A stretch of DNA of 64,000 nucleotides from Bacteroidia bacterium (GCA_030430385.1 JAUIFO010000001.1:248001-312000); one strand, 5' to 3'. Shown: positions 27,080 through 40,446, counted from the stretch's first letter. Made by a program: numbers and translations. Notes: generated from the sequence alone by a model not told the origin.

Positions 27080-27883
27080 ATGTCTAAAGTTATTTTAATA
27101 ACAGGAGGTTCTTCAGGAATCGGAAAATCTATTGGCGAATTTTTAAACGATAAAGGCTTCACAGTTTATGGAACCAGCAGACATCCCGAACGTTATCAAG
27201 ATTCAGTATTTCAACTTATAAAGTTAGACCTGGCAGATGAAGCCTCTATTTCAAATGCAATTGAAAAGGTTTTTAAATTATCTGGACGATTAGATGTGCT
27301 GATCAACAATGCTGGTGCAGGAATTACAGGACCAATTGAAGAAATTCCGAATGTAGAGATCAAACGTAATTTTGAAACTAATTTTTTTGGTCCAGTTCAA
27401 GTGATCAAATCCGTATTACCTGCAATGCGTAAACAAAACTCTGGATTGATCATAAACATCACATCTATTGCTGGTTATATGGGATTGCCTTATCGAGGTG
27501 TTTACTCTGCAAGTAAAGGTGCTTTAGGTTTAATCACAGAAGCCTTTAGAATGGAAATCAAAGATTTTAATATTGCAATGACTAATTTGGCGCCAGGCGA
27601 CTTTGCGACTAATATTGCGGCTGGACGTTATCATGCGCCTTTGATTAAAGGGTCTTTCTATGAAAAGAAATATGGTGAAGTCCTTAAGTCTATTGATGAA
27701 GATGTTGATAATGGTAGTGATCCAATTTTAGTTGCTCAAGCGGTTTATAATATCATAAACACAAAACGACCAAAAATTCACTATAAGGTAGGCACCTTTA
27801 TGCAAAAGTTTTCAGTAGTTCTAAAGCAAATATTACCAAGTAAGGTATATGAAAAACTCTTAATGAATCATTATAAATTATAA
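27080..27883 (+). CDS. SDR-family oxidoreductase
   Basis: A 267-residue classical SDR. It has the glycine motif TGGSSGIGKSIG, the NNAGAG motif near residue 88, catalytic Ser in NITSIAGYMG and the YSASK Tyr/Lys pair. The C-terminal segment PKIHYKVGTFMQKFSVVLKQILPSKVYEKLLMNHYKL is long and basic-hydrophobic, as in membrane-associated retinol-dehydrogenase-like SDRs. The substrate is unknown. It precedes a small lipoprotein gene by 43 bp and may be co-transcribed with it. Confidence 0.9.
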   Translation: MSKVILITGGSSGIGKSIGEFLNDKGFTVYGTSRHPERYQDSVFQLIKLDLADEASISNAIEKVFKLSGRLDVLINNAGAGITGPIEEIPNVEIKRNFETNFFGPVQVIKSVLPAMRKQNSGLIINITSIAGYMGLPYRGVYSASKGALGLITEAFRMEIKDFNIAMTNLAPGDFATNIAAGRYHAPLIKGSFYEKKYGEVLKSIDEDVDNGSDPILVAQAVYNIINTKRPKIHYKVGTFMQKFSVVLKQILPSKVYEKLLMNHYKL

Positions 27884-27926
27884 GTCTTGGTATGTTTTTT
27901 GATGGTTTCAAATCAAAATGATCATC

Positions 27927-28331
27927 ATGAAAAAACGTTTACCCTTATTATTTTGCTTACCCTTTTTATTACTTTTTGGATGCGATGATTTTTTAGAATG
28001 CATCACCAATAAACGACCACAAATTCACGACACTACCTTTAGAAGAGGCGAAGTTGGTATTTACTATTATGCCGAAGTTACCACAGAAATTAAAAATGAA
28101 ACACGCGATAACGATTATGGCTATTTTTATGAATTGTATGGCGAATTACCAGTTGGACTTGAAATGTTTGTGAATTACAGGACTGTATCATTTGAAGGTA
28201 CGCCAGAAATCTCTGGAAGATATACTTTTACACTAGGCTTATATGTAGAGCCACCTATTGATGGTGATGGCGTTGAAGAAGTGATGTGTAGCGACTATAC
28301 CTCTAAAGACTTTTCAATTTACATTGAATAA
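27927..28331 (+). CDS. Small lipoprotein with Ig-like fold
   Basis: A 134-residue lipoprotein starting at ATG 27927, which gives MKKRLPLLFCLPFLLLFGCDDF (lipobox Cys 19); an ATG 9 nt earlier is less likely. The mature part is beta-rich. The phrase LPVGLEMFVNYRTVSFEGTPEISGRYTFTLGLYV resembles the putative Ig (cadherin-like He_PIG) fold, in which a GTPxxxGxYxF motif recurs. No enzymatic motif is visible. It is an envelope protein of unknown role. Confidence 0.78.
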   Translation: MKKRLPLLFCLPFLLLFGCDDFLECITNKRPQIHDTTFRRGEVGIYYYAEVTTEIKNETRDNDYGYFYELYGELPVGLEMFVNYRTVSFEGTPEISGRYTFTLGLYVEPPIDGDGVEEVMCSDYTSKDFSIYIE

Positions 28332-28458
28332 AATAGCACTTTGTTAATATGTTTTGAAAAGAAGTGCATGAGGATGCTTATATATTATTGTAATTTTGCG
28401 TCCAGTAAAATAACACAACTTCAAGCTGCCTTTTATTGGTAGTAAAAACAGAAATACT

Positions 28459-29112
28459 ATGAAATTTTTTATTGATACTGCTAATTTAGATCAAATCAAG
28501 GAAGCTCAAGATATGGGGATTTTGGATGGTGTAACAACCAATCCTTCACTTATGGCCAAAGAAGGAATCACTGGTCATGATAACATCATGAAACACTATG
28601 TTAATATTTGTAATATAGTTGATGGTGATGTGTCTGCTGAAGTTATATCAACAGATTTTGAAGGTATGGTTAGAGAAGGCGAAGCTCTAGCAGAACTTCA
28701 TGATCAAATTGTGATCAAACTTCCTATGATTAAAGATGGTATAAAAGCTTGTAAATATTTTAGCGATAAAGGTATTAAAACTAATGTAACACTTGTGTTC
28801 TCTCCAGGACAAGCCTTATTAGCTGCTAAAGCTGGAGCAACTTATGTGTCGCCATTTATAGGACGATTAGACGATATTTCAACAGATGGCTTAAATCTTA
28901 TTGCTGAAATACGAATGATATATGATAATTACGGATTCAATACTGAAATATTAGCGGCTTCAGTTCGTCATACAATGCATGTGATTGATTGCGCTAAGAT
29001 TGGTGCCGATGTTATGACTGGTCCTTTAAGTTCAATAGCTGGATTGTTGAAGCATCCACTAACAGACATTGGTTTAGAGAAATTTCTTGCAGATTACAAA
29101 AAAGGCAACTAG
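28459..29112 (+). CDS. fsa: Fructose-6-phosphate aldolase / small transaldolase
   Basis: A 217-residue TIM-barrel enzyme of the small transaldolase group (fsa/TalC), which splits or transfers dihydroxyacetone units of sugar phosphates. The Schiff-base lysine is K87 in IVIKLPM. The barrel starts [16 protein letters not shown] and carries [42 protein letters not shown] and [12 protein letters not shown]. Length is exactly that of the group. Sequence alone does not decide between aldolase and transaldolase activity. An exact TAATTTTG -7 element at 28391-28398 lies 60 nt upstream, and a terminator follows. Confidence 0.93.
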   Translation: MKFFIDTANLDQIKEAQDMGILDGVTTNPSLMAKEGITGHDNIMKHYVNICNIVDGDVSAEVISTDFEGMVREGEALAELHDQIVIKLPMIKDGIKACKYFSDKGIKTNVTLVFSPGQALLAAKAGATYVSPFIGRLDDISTDGLNLIAEIRMIYDNYGFNTEILAASVRHTMHVIDCAKIGADVMTGPLSSIAGLLKHPLTDIGLEKFLADYKKGN

Positions 29113-29138
29113 AACCTAGTTACCTTAAGTTTATACAG

Positions 29139-29170
29139 AACGCTTTCATAATAAATGAGAGCGTTTTTTT
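29139..29170 (+). terminator. Terminator after the fsa gene
   Basis: AACGCTTTCAT (29139-29149) pairs with ATGAGAGCGTT (29155-29165) with one G-T pair, then seven T. Its tail overlaps the stop codon of the convergent lipoprotein gene. Confidence 0.88.
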
Positions 29171-30593
29171 ATTGTGTGCTTTTCGATAAAGATGCTAATT
29201 GTTCAACGATTTCTTCATCAAACAAACTGATATTAGAACTTATGATCTCACCATTTTTATCCACTAAAAAAGTTTTATGCGTGTAAGTTATTACATAATC
29301 TTCAACGGCTTTTGATGGATTTTGAAACTTGTATTCAGGAATTGAAGGATAGTTTAAACCACGTACGATCTTTTTCCAATAATTAAAATCATTATCACTA
29401 AAATTAATGGCTACAAAATTGACATCAGGAAATTTAGTTTTCAATTCGTTGATTTTAAAATGACTATTTCTAGAATGTAATTTGAAAACAGAAGACCAGC
29501 AGTAAATTAAAGTTGGAGCATCAATTATTGAGCTTAGTTCTAATGCGTTTCCATTAGGATTTAAAATCTGAGTATCTGGAAGCATATGTCCAGGCTTTAA
29601 TCTATTGGCGCGCTCAACTAATTCTCTGAGGTACAATTTATCATCGTCATCTGTGCTTTTATCTAAGTAGTAATTTATTACTTCTAAGGTAGCCTCTTTG
29701 TCTTGAGAATTCAAAATAAAATCTCTGATATTATGCTTTAAGAGATAATTTTTGATGGTTTTGTTTGTGATACTGCTATCAATTAATCTTAGCTTTTCAA
29801 TATTGTAATCAAGAGCCATTCTATCAAAAGCATTGTGATGACCATTACTGTAATACTTTTTTAGTGCTTGATTATTGAAATGCCAAAAAAGGAATCTGTT
29901 ATATACATAGAGATCACTTAAGCTCTCATTATTGAGGTCAGCATATTGTCTGTAATCATAAAAATCTTCAGGTAAATCCTTCACATGAATGAGTTGGTCA
30001 TTTCCGTAATAACCAAATGGGAACATTTCATGATAGGTATAGTAATTGTAATCGATCATCTGTTCTGCAATTGACCGAAACAATTCTGAGCTAGGCTTGT
30101 TTGCAATAAACTCCTCTAAATACTCAAGCTTTTGCTTGCGTAACTTTTTCATATGAACCATAAATTCTTCAGGTTCAAGATGCTTTGAATGCAAGAATTT
30201 TTTGTGTTCAACTTCATTATCCAAAAAAGTCTTGATGAAGAAATTATTCTTCTTTGAGCCAATACCAGTATAAACCAACGATTCGTCAAAATCATTCGTA
30301 TTTAATCTGAAGAGCAAACTATCTTTAGGTTCTAATAAAATGGTCTGATATTCACCACCATGTGCAAACGAGTAAAGTCCAGGTTGAACGCTATCAATTC
30401 TATGTAAAAAGCGATTGTTTTCATCAAGTGGAATAGTGTCTTTGGTACCAGATGAATTTGTTATGGTAATGTAACGATTACTCGGATTAATAATTTCACC
30501 ACCAAAAAAAGCTGCATCATCACTTGAAACAGTCAAATTTTTGCAACTCGTAAATAGAAGCGATAAACTAAATAATGCTGAGTAAAATCTCAT
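29169..30593 (-). CDS. TlpA-like thioredoxin-fold lipoprotein lacking the CxxC motif
   Basis: A 474-residue lipoprotein (MRFYSALFSLSLLFTSCKN, Cys 17). I chose ATG 30593 over 30602 because it is nearer the signal peptide, though either works. An N-terminal beta domain (about 25-110) and a helical middle are followed by a thioredoxin-like C-terminal domain. This has the TlpA order (LPDTQILNPNGNALELSSI, then a strand TLIYCWSSVFK, then DVNFVAINFS and KTFLVDKNGEI). Where TlpA has WxxxCPPC it reads WSSVFKLHS, and the usual cis-Pro before TFLVD is replaced. A redox role is therefore unlikely; a binding or structural role is possible. Confidence 0.8.
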   Translation of the reverse strand: MRFYSALFSLSLLFTSCKNLTVSSDDAAFFGGEIINPSNRYITITNSSGTKDTIPLDENNRFLHRIDSVQPGLYSFAHGGEYQTILLEPKDSLLFRLNTNDFDESLVYTGIGSKKNNFFIKTFLDNEVEHKKFLHSKHLEPEEFMVHMKKLRKQKLEYLEEFIANKPSSELFRSIAEQMIDYNYYTYHEMFPFGYYGNDQLIHVKDLPEDFYDYRQYADLNNESLSDLYVYNRFLFWHFNNQALKKYYSNGHHNAFDRMALDYNIEKLRLIDSSITNKTIKNYLLKHNIRDFILNSQDKEATLEVINYYLDKSTDDDDKLYLRELVERANRLKPGHMLPDTQILNPNGNALELSSIIDAPTLIYCWSSVFKLHSRNSHFKINELKTKFPDVNFVAINFSDNDFNYWKKIVRGLNYPSIPEYKFQNPSKAVEDYVITYTHKTFLVDKNGEIISSNISLFDEEIVEQLASLSKSTQ

Positions 30594-30744
30594 GTGTGTC
30601 ATGTAGGCAGTTCAATATCTAAGCAAAAATAAAGCTTGCAAATAGATTCTCTTGTTAATACGTTGTTAAATGTTATGTTTTCAGTAGTTTCAGCCATTTT
30701 GATGAATTCAAAAATAAGGCTTTGTTGTTTCTTACAATGGATAG

Positions 30745-32433
<1,689 letters not shown>

Positions 32434-32470
32434 AGTAATTATTGTATTTTTAGATGAAAGTGTTAATCCT

Positions 32471-33970
32471 ATGAAAAAAGTAGTTTGCTTCTGTGTTCTT
32501 TTCATCTTTATAGCTTGTTCCTCAGACGATACAACGTCAGCAAGATCTAATCCTAGTAGTGATAATTTTATTACCTCATTCAAGCTTAACATAGGTAACG
32601 AACTCCTTACTGGTGAGATTAATGAAACTTCTAACGAGATAAATTTCGGACCTTTTATTGGTGCTCAGTTAAATAGTTTACTTCCATTGATAGAATATTC
32701 TGAAAACGCTACGATATTTCCATCAGAAACTTCATATCAAAATTTTAATAATACAGTAAATTATACAGTTACGGCTGAAAATGGTGATACTAAAGTCTAT
32801 GAAGTCTTTGTAGAGAACAGGCCTTTTTTTACTGAAAATGAAATACTATCATTTAGTTTTGAGCAAAACGGGCAATTGTATGACTGCAATATTGATAATG
32901 ACTTAAATAAAATTACGTTAGATGTTGAAGGATTAGACCTTTCTGCAATAACTCCTAATATTACGATTTCTGAATATGCGACCATTTCTCCTAGTGCTGA
33001 AACAGTGCAAGACCTCAATAATATTGTAAATTACACAGTTACTAGTGAAGGTGGAGAGCAGCGCGTATACGAAGTAGATATTTTTAATAGACCAATAAGT
33101 ACTGAGCGACAAATTCTTTCGTTTTCAGTTGAAGATGATGGTAATACTTATGAAGGTGTTATTGATGAAGTTGAAAAGATCATCTATATTGATTTAGCAG
33201 ATTTAGACTTAAATACCATAACTCCAACAATTGTTATTTCTGAGTATGCAACAATTTCTCCTGATTCTAATACTGTTCAAGACTTTAATTCACCGCCTGA
33301 CTATGTGGTGACCTCTGAAAGTGGAGAAACAGCAACATATTCTTTAGTTGTTAATGAACCTGAAGTATCAAGTGTTGGTCGCTCTTTTTCAGGACAGCTA
33401 TTATTTTATACAGGTGCTGAATTGATAATTCAAGGTGTTTTTATAAATCCTGATGATAATGGTTCTGAGTTTGTACTATTAGATGGTGTCAATGAGTATC
33501 CTTTAAATGTTACCTCTTATACAAGTCATATTAATTCGGGAGATCAAGTTCAGTATGTTGTTAAGGCTTTAATCCCACATAATGTTCCGCAATACAGTAA
33601 CTATACATTAGCATATAGTTCTAATAGTGGTTATTCTGAATTTCAGAATGCTAATATTGATGTTGCTATTAATGGACCTTCAAATGTAAAATTAAGTCAA
33701 GATTCTTATAATTATAATGATATTTTTCTCATGAACGGTACTAACTTATTGTCCGGTTTAGTGATACCGTCTAATGGGAATTTATTTATAGTTGAAAATA
33801 ATAACGATTTTGATATAGTTGTAAATTCTAACCAAACAGAAGTAACATTAACATTAGATTACTTCCCTTTTTTTCCAAGTTATTATGGAAACGAACCAGA
33901 AGTTAAAGAAATTTATCCGATAGATCAGCAAAGACGAATAGGAGAGACAATTTATGTCGTCTTCAATTAA
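32471..33970 (+). CDS. Lipoprotein with three DUF5018-like repeats
   Basis: A 499-residue lipoprotein (MKKVVCFCVLFIFIACSS; Cys 16), started at ATG 32471. Three tandem repeats of about 85 residues cover the N-terminal 285 residues. Each has the pattern ITSF/ILSF, then LxxITPxIxISEYATISPSA, then VNYTVTSEGGEQRVYEV, as in DUF5018-type surface repeats of Bacteroidota. The C-terminal 200 residues form another beta-rich region without a name I recognise (FSGQLLFYTGAELIIQGVF). It sits 37 nt after the ABC-F gene and may share its transcript. The role is likely in surface binding; not proven. Confidence 0.83.
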   Translation: MKKVVCFCVLFIFIACSSDDTTSARSNPSSDNFITSFKLNIGNELLTGEINETSNEINFGPFIGAQLNSLLPLIEYSENATIFPSETSYQNFNNTVNYTVTAENGDTKVYEVFVENRPFFTENEILSFSFEQNGQLYDCNIDNDLNKITLDVEGLDLSAITPNITISEYATISPSAETVQDLNNIVNYTVTSEGGEQRVYEVDIFNRPISTERQILSFSVEDDGNTYEGVIDEVEKIIYIDLADLDLNTITPTIVISEYATISPDSNTVQDFNSPPDYVVTSESGETATYSLVVNEPEVSSVGRSFSGQLLFYTGAELIIQGVFINPDDNGSEFVLLDGVNEYPLNVTSYTSHINSGDQVQYVVKALIPHNVPQYSNYTLAYSSNSGYSEFQNANIDVAINGPSNVKLSQDSYNYNDIFLMNGTNLLSGLVIPSNGNLFIVENNNDFDIVVNSNQTEVTLTLDYFPFFPSYYGNEPEVKEIYPIDQQRRIGETIYVVFN

Positions 33971-33999
33971 TTTCTATAAAAGCTTACTTTATTTTGATG

Positions 34000-34236
34000 T
34001 TATACTTCAAGTTCTTCTTTTAAAGCATCAATAATAGGTTGCGCGTGATTCAATTCTTCTTGACTCACATACAATTCTTGGAAGCCTTGTATCGAAGCTC
34101 CAAATCCAGCTAGACGTCCAGACTCTGACTCGTCTTTTATTACAGGACTGATGCCAGCACTTTCTAAACGATCTTTTGCTAACTGAACTATAATGAAACT
34201 CCCTGAAAATATCCTACTGTAAGTTGAATCAATCAT
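34000..34236 (-). CDS. DUF2007 domain protein
   Basis: A 78-residue protein that matches the DUF2007 (putative signal-transducing protein) family: a ferredoxin-like alpha/beta domain with FSGSFIIVQLAKDRLESAGISPVIKDES and a C-terminal LYVSQEELNHAQPIIDAL. There is no signal peptide or membrane segment, so it is cytoplasmic. The function is unknown; the family is widespread in Bacteroidota. It is convergent with the DUF5018-like lipoprotein gene, with a gap of 29 bp. Confidence 0.85.
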   Translation of the reverse strand: MIDSTYSRIFSGSFIIVQLAKDRLESAGISPVIKDESESGRLAGFGASIQGFQELYVSQEELNHAQPIIDALKEELEV

Positions 34237-34366
34237 AATATCTAAAATTTATCTATTGGTCTAAAATAGTGTTTAAAAGTTACAAAAAATAGTTTTTATA
34301 AAACCGAAGTATTAAAATTTTCGTTTGTACTTATAGAACACAAATTTGAATTTAAATCTAAAAATT

Positions 34367-34945
34367 ATGAAATCTAAAATTTTTTTTAACACACTACTAT
34401 TATCATTACTAATGTTGATATTTTTTTCGGGAGTATCTCAAGAAAAAATGATGAATGAAAAAACTAAAATGGTTGGAGGTGCAAAAATGTACCCTAGTAA
34501 AAATATTGTTGAGAATGCTGTAAATTCAAAAGACCATACAACATTGGTTGCTGCAGTTAAGGCTGCAGATTTAGTTGAAGTCCTAATGAGCGAAGGACCG
34601 TTTACAGTTTTTGCGCCAACCAATGCTGCGTTTGATAAGCTGCCAGAAGGGACCGTTACAGAATTAGTCAAAAAAGAAAACCAGGCGAAGCTTCAAACCA
34701 TTTTAAAATATCACGTGGTTGCTGGAAAATGGAACGCAAACGCTATAACTAAACTGATAAAAAAAGGCGATGGAAAGGCTAAGATTAAAACCGTTAGTGG
34801 AGGTACATTGGTTGCTTGGACTAAAGAAGGCCAAGTATATGTTACAGATGAAAATGGAAACTCAGCAAAGGTTACTATAGCAGATGTAAATCAGTCCAAT
34901 GGCGTTATACATGTAATTAACACAGTTTTGTTGCCAAAGTCTTAA
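34367..34945 (+). CDS. Secreted fasciclin-domain protein
   Basis: A 192-residue exported protein with one fasciclin (FAS1) domain. The start ATG 34367 gives MKSKIFFNTLLLSLLMLIFFSGVSQ as signal peptide; a TTG 21 nt upstream is less likely. FAS1 motifs are clear: TLVAAVKAADLVEVLMSEGPFTVFAPTNAAFDKLP (H1 region, shown here in part), LQTILKYHVVAGKW (YH motif) and NGVIHVINTVLLPKS (H2). FAS1 proteins mediate adhesion in many organisms. It is monocistronic, with a hairpin terminator about 120 nt downstream (35066-35105). Confidence 0.92.
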   Translation: MKSKIFFNTLLLSLLMLIFFSGVSQEKMMNEKTKMVGGAKMYPSKNIVENAVNSKDHTTLVAAVKAADLVEVLMSEGPFTVFAPTNAAFDKLPEGTVTELVKKENQAKLQTILKYHVVAGKWNANAITKLIKKGDGKAKIKTVSGGTLVAWTKEGQVYVTDENGNSAKVTIADVNQSNGVIHVINTVLLPKS

Positions 34946-37517
<2,572 letters not shown>

Positions 37518-37536
37518 TTTATCAACGTTATTTTAT

Positions 37537-37572
37537 AAAAAGGGAATGTGCTTGCAAGTGCATTCCCCTTTT
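37537..37572 (+). terminator. Hairpin terminator or attenuator between katG and the ankyrin gene
   Basis: The A-rich left arm ending AAGGGAATG pairs with CATTCCCCTTTT on the right with one mismatch, and CTTGCAAG fills the tip. A short T-run (TTTT) closes it. It may end katG mRNA partly, letting some transcription into the downstream ankyrin gene. Confidence 0.7.
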
Positions 37573-37597
37573 AATTTGTTTTAAGTGAAAGATATAT

Positions 37598-38071
37598 ATG
37601 AATGCTACCGAATTATTTTTTAATACCATTCAATCGGGAAAAATTGAAAATGTAAAACTGCAATTACAACATGAACCAAGTGTTGTAAATTCAAAGGATG
37701 CTAGAGGGTTTACACCATTAATTTTTGCGAGTTATTTTGGTCAAGAGGATATTGCTAAACTTCTAATTGAACACAACGCAGATATCAATGCTAAAGATGC
37801 CTCTGGAAATACAGCACTTATTGGTGTAAGTTTTAAAGGTAATAGCGCATTAGTTGAACTTTTATTAGCTCATGGAGCTGATGTAAATATGACAAACAAT
37901 AGTGGTGCTACAGCATTAATTTTTGCTTCGATGTATAACCAAGAAGCGGTTGTTAAACGCTTATTAGAAAAAGGAGCCAATTCATCCATTCAAGATGATC
38001 AAGGAAAAACAGCTTTTGATCATGCTTCTGAAAAAGGGTTTCAGAATCTAAAAAAGTTACTTAAAAAATAA
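37598..38071 (+). CDS. Ankyrin-repeat protein
   Basis: A 157-residue protein made of about four ankyrin repeats: ARGFTPLIFASYFGQEDIAKLLIEHNADIN, SGNTALIGVSFKGNSALVELLLAHGADVN, SGATALIFASMYNQEAVVKRLLEKGANSS (each shown from its start), and a final partial repeat QGKTAFDHASEKGF. No signal peptide, so it is cytoplasmic. Its position 80 bp after katG on the same strand recalls the catalase-associated AnkB of Pseudomonas aeruginosa, which is needed for full KatB activity. A similar helper role here is an inference from that precedent. Confidence 0.9.
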   Translation: MNATELFFNTIQSGKIENVKLQLQHEPSVVNSKDARGFTPLIFASYFGQEDIAKLLIEHNADINAKDASGNTALIGVSFKGNSALVELLLAHGADVNMTNNSGATALIFASMYNQEAVVKRLLEKGANSSIQDDQGKTAFDHASEKGFQNLKKLLKK

Positions 38072-38107
38072 AGAGGCTAACTTATATGTTTAAGGTAGCC
38101 TCTTTAA
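38069..38107. terminator. Bidirectional terminator between ankyrin and peroxiredoxin genes
   Basis: TAAAGAGGCTA (38069-38079) pairs with TAGCCTCTTTA (38096-38106). The minus-strand side has the better T-run (TTTATTTTTT), serving the peroxiredoxin gene; the left arm begins inside the ankyrin stop codon. Confidence 0.85.
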
Positions 38108-38133
38108 TAAATATTTTTGATGAAGTTTCAGAA

Positions 38134-38772
38134 TTAGTTCACATGCTTTTCTAAAAATTCAGCGACACCTTCATGTGTTGCTTGCATGCCAGCTTTTCCT
38201 TTATTCCAATTAGCTGGACAAACTTCTCCGTTTTCTTCAACAAATTGTAAGGCATCTACCATTCGTAATGCTTCATCAACATTTCTACCTAAAGGTAAAT
38301 CGTTTACAATTTGATGACGCACAATACCATCTTTGTCAATCAAAAATAGACCTCTGTAAGCAATCATTTCTCCATCAGCTTGTAATCTGTCATTTTCATC
38401 ATAATAATAATCACCTGCTAATACATCGTAGTTTTTAGATATGGTCTTATTTGTATCGGCTACCAAAGGATATGTAATCCCTTTAATACCTCCATTATTT
38501 TTATCAACTTGTAACCATCCAAAGTGAGATTGTTCAGTATCTGTAGATACAGCAACTACTTCAGTATTTCTAGATTTGAATGCTTCTAATTTTTCTTGGA
38601 ACGCATGAAGTTCAGTTGGACAAACAAATGTGAAATCTTTTGGGTAAAAGAAAAGGACAACATATTTTTCTCCAATGAATTGATCTAATGAAAAGTTATC
38701 CGCAAATTCGCGACCATTAACTACCGCTTGTGCATTAAATTGAGGTGCTTTTTTTCCTACTAATACAGCCAT
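38134..38772 (-). CDS. Typical 2-Cys peroxiredoxin (AhpC/Prx1 type)
   Basis: A 212-residue thiol peroxidase that reduces hydrogen and organic peroxides. The peroxidatic Cys is C51 in FTFVCPTE, the resolving Cys is C185 in GEVCPANW, and the catalytic Thr and Arg context is intact (DFTFVCPTELHAFQEK; VRHQIVNDLPLGRN). The C-terminal tail is long enough for the normal decameric Prx1 form. It lies across a bidirectional terminator from katG and its ankyrin gene. Its promoter is one of the best in the window (38813-38842). Confidence 0.96.
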   Translation of the reverse strand: MAVLVGKKAPQFNAQAVVNGREFADNFSLDQFIGEKYVVLFFYPKDFTFVCPTELHAFQEKLEAFKSRNTEVVAVSTDTEQSHFGWLQVDKNNGGIKGITYPLVADTNKTISKNYDVLAGDYYYDENDRLQADGEMIAYRGLFLIDKDGIVRHQIVNDLPLGRNVDEALRMVDALQFVEENGEVCPANWNKGKAGMQATHEGVAEFLEKHVN

Positions 38773-38812
38773 TTTTAATCTGTGTTTTTTGTGTTAAATT
38801 TAAATTCGGCTG

Positions 38813-38842
38813 CAAATTTACACATTGATAAAGGATTGACAA
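38813..38842 (-). promoter_or_regulatory. Peroxiredoxin gene promoter
   Basis: On the minus strand, TTG (38842-38840), 19 nt, TAAATTTG (38820-38813): a perfect Bacteroidetes -33/-7 pair. The ATG is 40 nt downstream of the -7 element. Confidence 0.82.
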
Positions 38843-38878
38843 TGGCAAACTATTTTAAAAATGTATTAAATAATAGGA

Positions 38879-40351
38879 TTAGTCTATTTTACCAGATAAC
38901 TGCTTTATTTTAATTCGGAAAGCAGCAAACAATAAGGTTGTAAACGGACTTAACCAATTAAAAATGGCATACAAGAAGTATTCACCAACACCAACACCCA
39001 AAACGCCAGACTGGTAAGCGCCACAAGTATTCCAAGGAATTAAAACAGAAGTCACTGTTCCAGAATCTTCAAGAGTTCTACTCAGGTTTTCAGGAGCTAA
39101 ACCTTTATCGTCAAAAGCCTTTTTAAACATTTTTCCAGGAATTACCAAGGCGAGATATTGATCTGAGGCAATAGCATTTAAACCAAGACAACTAATCACA
39201 GTGCTAGCAAATAGACCAAAAACAGTTGTGGCTACAGATAAAAGCGCTTGTGTAATTCTTGATAAAGCACCAATAGCATCCATAATACCACCAAAAACCA
39301 TAGCACAAAGAATTAAAAAAATCGTCCATAACATCCCTTGCATTCCACCAGCCGAAAACAAATCATTTAGTTTTTCATTGTCAGTTGTTATCGAAGTGTC
39401 TGTAAATATGGATTTCAAAATCGATTCGAATTTCGAATTAGATAAACCAGATAGTATTTCTGGCTGAAAAATAAAAGCAAAAATTGCAGCAAGAATAACA
39501 CCAAAACCTAGTGCGACAAGTGGTTTTGTTTTTAATAGAATTAAAATAATTACTGCTAATGGAACTAAGAATAACCAAGGTGTAATATTGAAGGTTGTAT
39601 TGATTGTATTTAGTAATTCACTAATATCAGTATTTCCAGAAGTATCTATAGAAAAGCTAATAATCCCAAATACGATCAATGTCACTAAAATAGTTGGTAC
39701 AGTTGTATAGGTCATGTATTTGATATGCGTAAATAAATCTGTTCCAGCCATCGCAGGAGCGAGATTGGTCGTGTCACTTAAAGGTGACATTTTATCTCCA
39801 AAATAGGCTCCAGAAATCACAGCTCCAGCAATCATACCAGGATGAATTCCAAGTGCAGTGCCTATGCCTACAAGGGCAATGCCAACAGTAGCTGAAGTGG
39901 TCCAGGAACTTCCAGTAGCAATAGAAATCACAGCTGCTATGATAACCGAAGCTGGCAAAAACACCTCAGGACTTAGCACTTGAAGTCCATAATACACCAT
40001 AGCTGGAATCACACCACTTACCAACCAGGTTCCAGCTAAAGCTCCAACTAAAAATAAAATCATAATTGGTGTAAAAACACTTTTTAGGTTTTCCCAAACT
40101 TCTGTGATCATAACCTTTAGTGAGACTTTATTCATAAAACCACCTATCATAGCTACAAAACCACCAATGAGTAAAATATATTGGTTGGAGTATCCTCCTA
40201 AAAGTTCACCATCTGCATATTTAATGTTGTAAAACAACAATCCCATTAAAATAACAACAGGAATTAGTGCTTCATAAATGTTAAGCTCTTTGTTTTTTAC
40301 AATGTTCTGTTTGTCTGCTTTAAACTTTGAAATGTTATCGTCGTCTTGCAT
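38879..40351 (-). CDS. nhaC: Na+/H+ antiporter NhaC family
   Basis: A 490-residue inner-membrane protein with about 11-12 transmembrane segments, beginning with a short charged N-terminus (MQDDDNISKFKADKQNIVK). I chose ATG 40351. NhaC-family motifs are visible: IATGSSWTTSATVGIALVGIGTALG, ISGAYFGDKMSPLSDTTNLAPAMAGTDLF and LIPWNTCGAYQSGVLGVGVGEY (each shown in part). It should exchange sodium for protons, which fits a marine organism. It is transcribed divergently from the 40447 gene across a 95-bp gap that holds a perfect 16-bp palindrome. Confidence 0.92.
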   Translation of the reverse strand: MQDDDNISKFKADKQNIVKNKELNIYEALIPVVILMGLLFYNIKYADGELLGGYSNQYILLIGGFVAMIGGFMNKVSLKVMITEVWENLKSVFTPIMILFLVGALAGTWLVSGVIPAMVYYGLQVLSPEVFLPASVIIAAVISIATGSSWTTSATVGIALVGIGTALGIHPGMIAGAVISGAYFGDKMSPLSDTTNLAPAMAGTDLFTHIKYMTYTTVPTILVTLIVFGIISFSIDTSGNTDISELLNTINTTFNITPWLFLVPLAVIILILLKTKPLVALGFGVILAAIFAFIFQPEILSGLSNSKFESILKSIFTDTSITTDNEKLNDLFSAGGMQGMLWTIFLILCAMVFGGIMDAIGALSRITQALLSVATTVFGLFASTVISCLGLNAIASDQYLALVIPGKMFKKAFDDKGLAPENLSRTLEDSGTVTSVLIPWNTCGAYQSGVLGVGVGEYFLYAIFNWLSPFTTLLFAAFRIKIKQLSGKID

Positions 40352-40391
40352 GAAGTGTATTTTTTGATTTGTAATGTTACGATTTTGAAAA

Positions 40392-40407
40392 CCGATTTGC
40401 AAATCGG
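40392..40407. promoter_or_regulatory. Perfect palindrome in the nhaC / hydrolase divergent promoter region
   Basis: CCGATTTGCAAATCGG is a perfect 16-bp palindrome. It contains the TTG (40397-40399) that acts as the -33 element of the plus-strand promoter ending at TATTTTTG (40418-40425). A protein bound here would compete with RNA polymerase. Confidence 0.6.
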
Positions 40408-40425
40408 ATGAGTTGCGTATTTTTG
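40397..40425 (+). promoter_or_regulatory. Promoter of the 40447 gene
   Basis: TTG (40397-40399), 18 nt, TATTTTTG (40418-40425). The -7 element is an exact TAnnTTTG match and the ATG is 21 nt downstream. The -33 half lies inside the palindrome described above. Confidence 0.65.
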
Positions 40426-40446
40426 TCCGACACTAGAAAACCTTTT

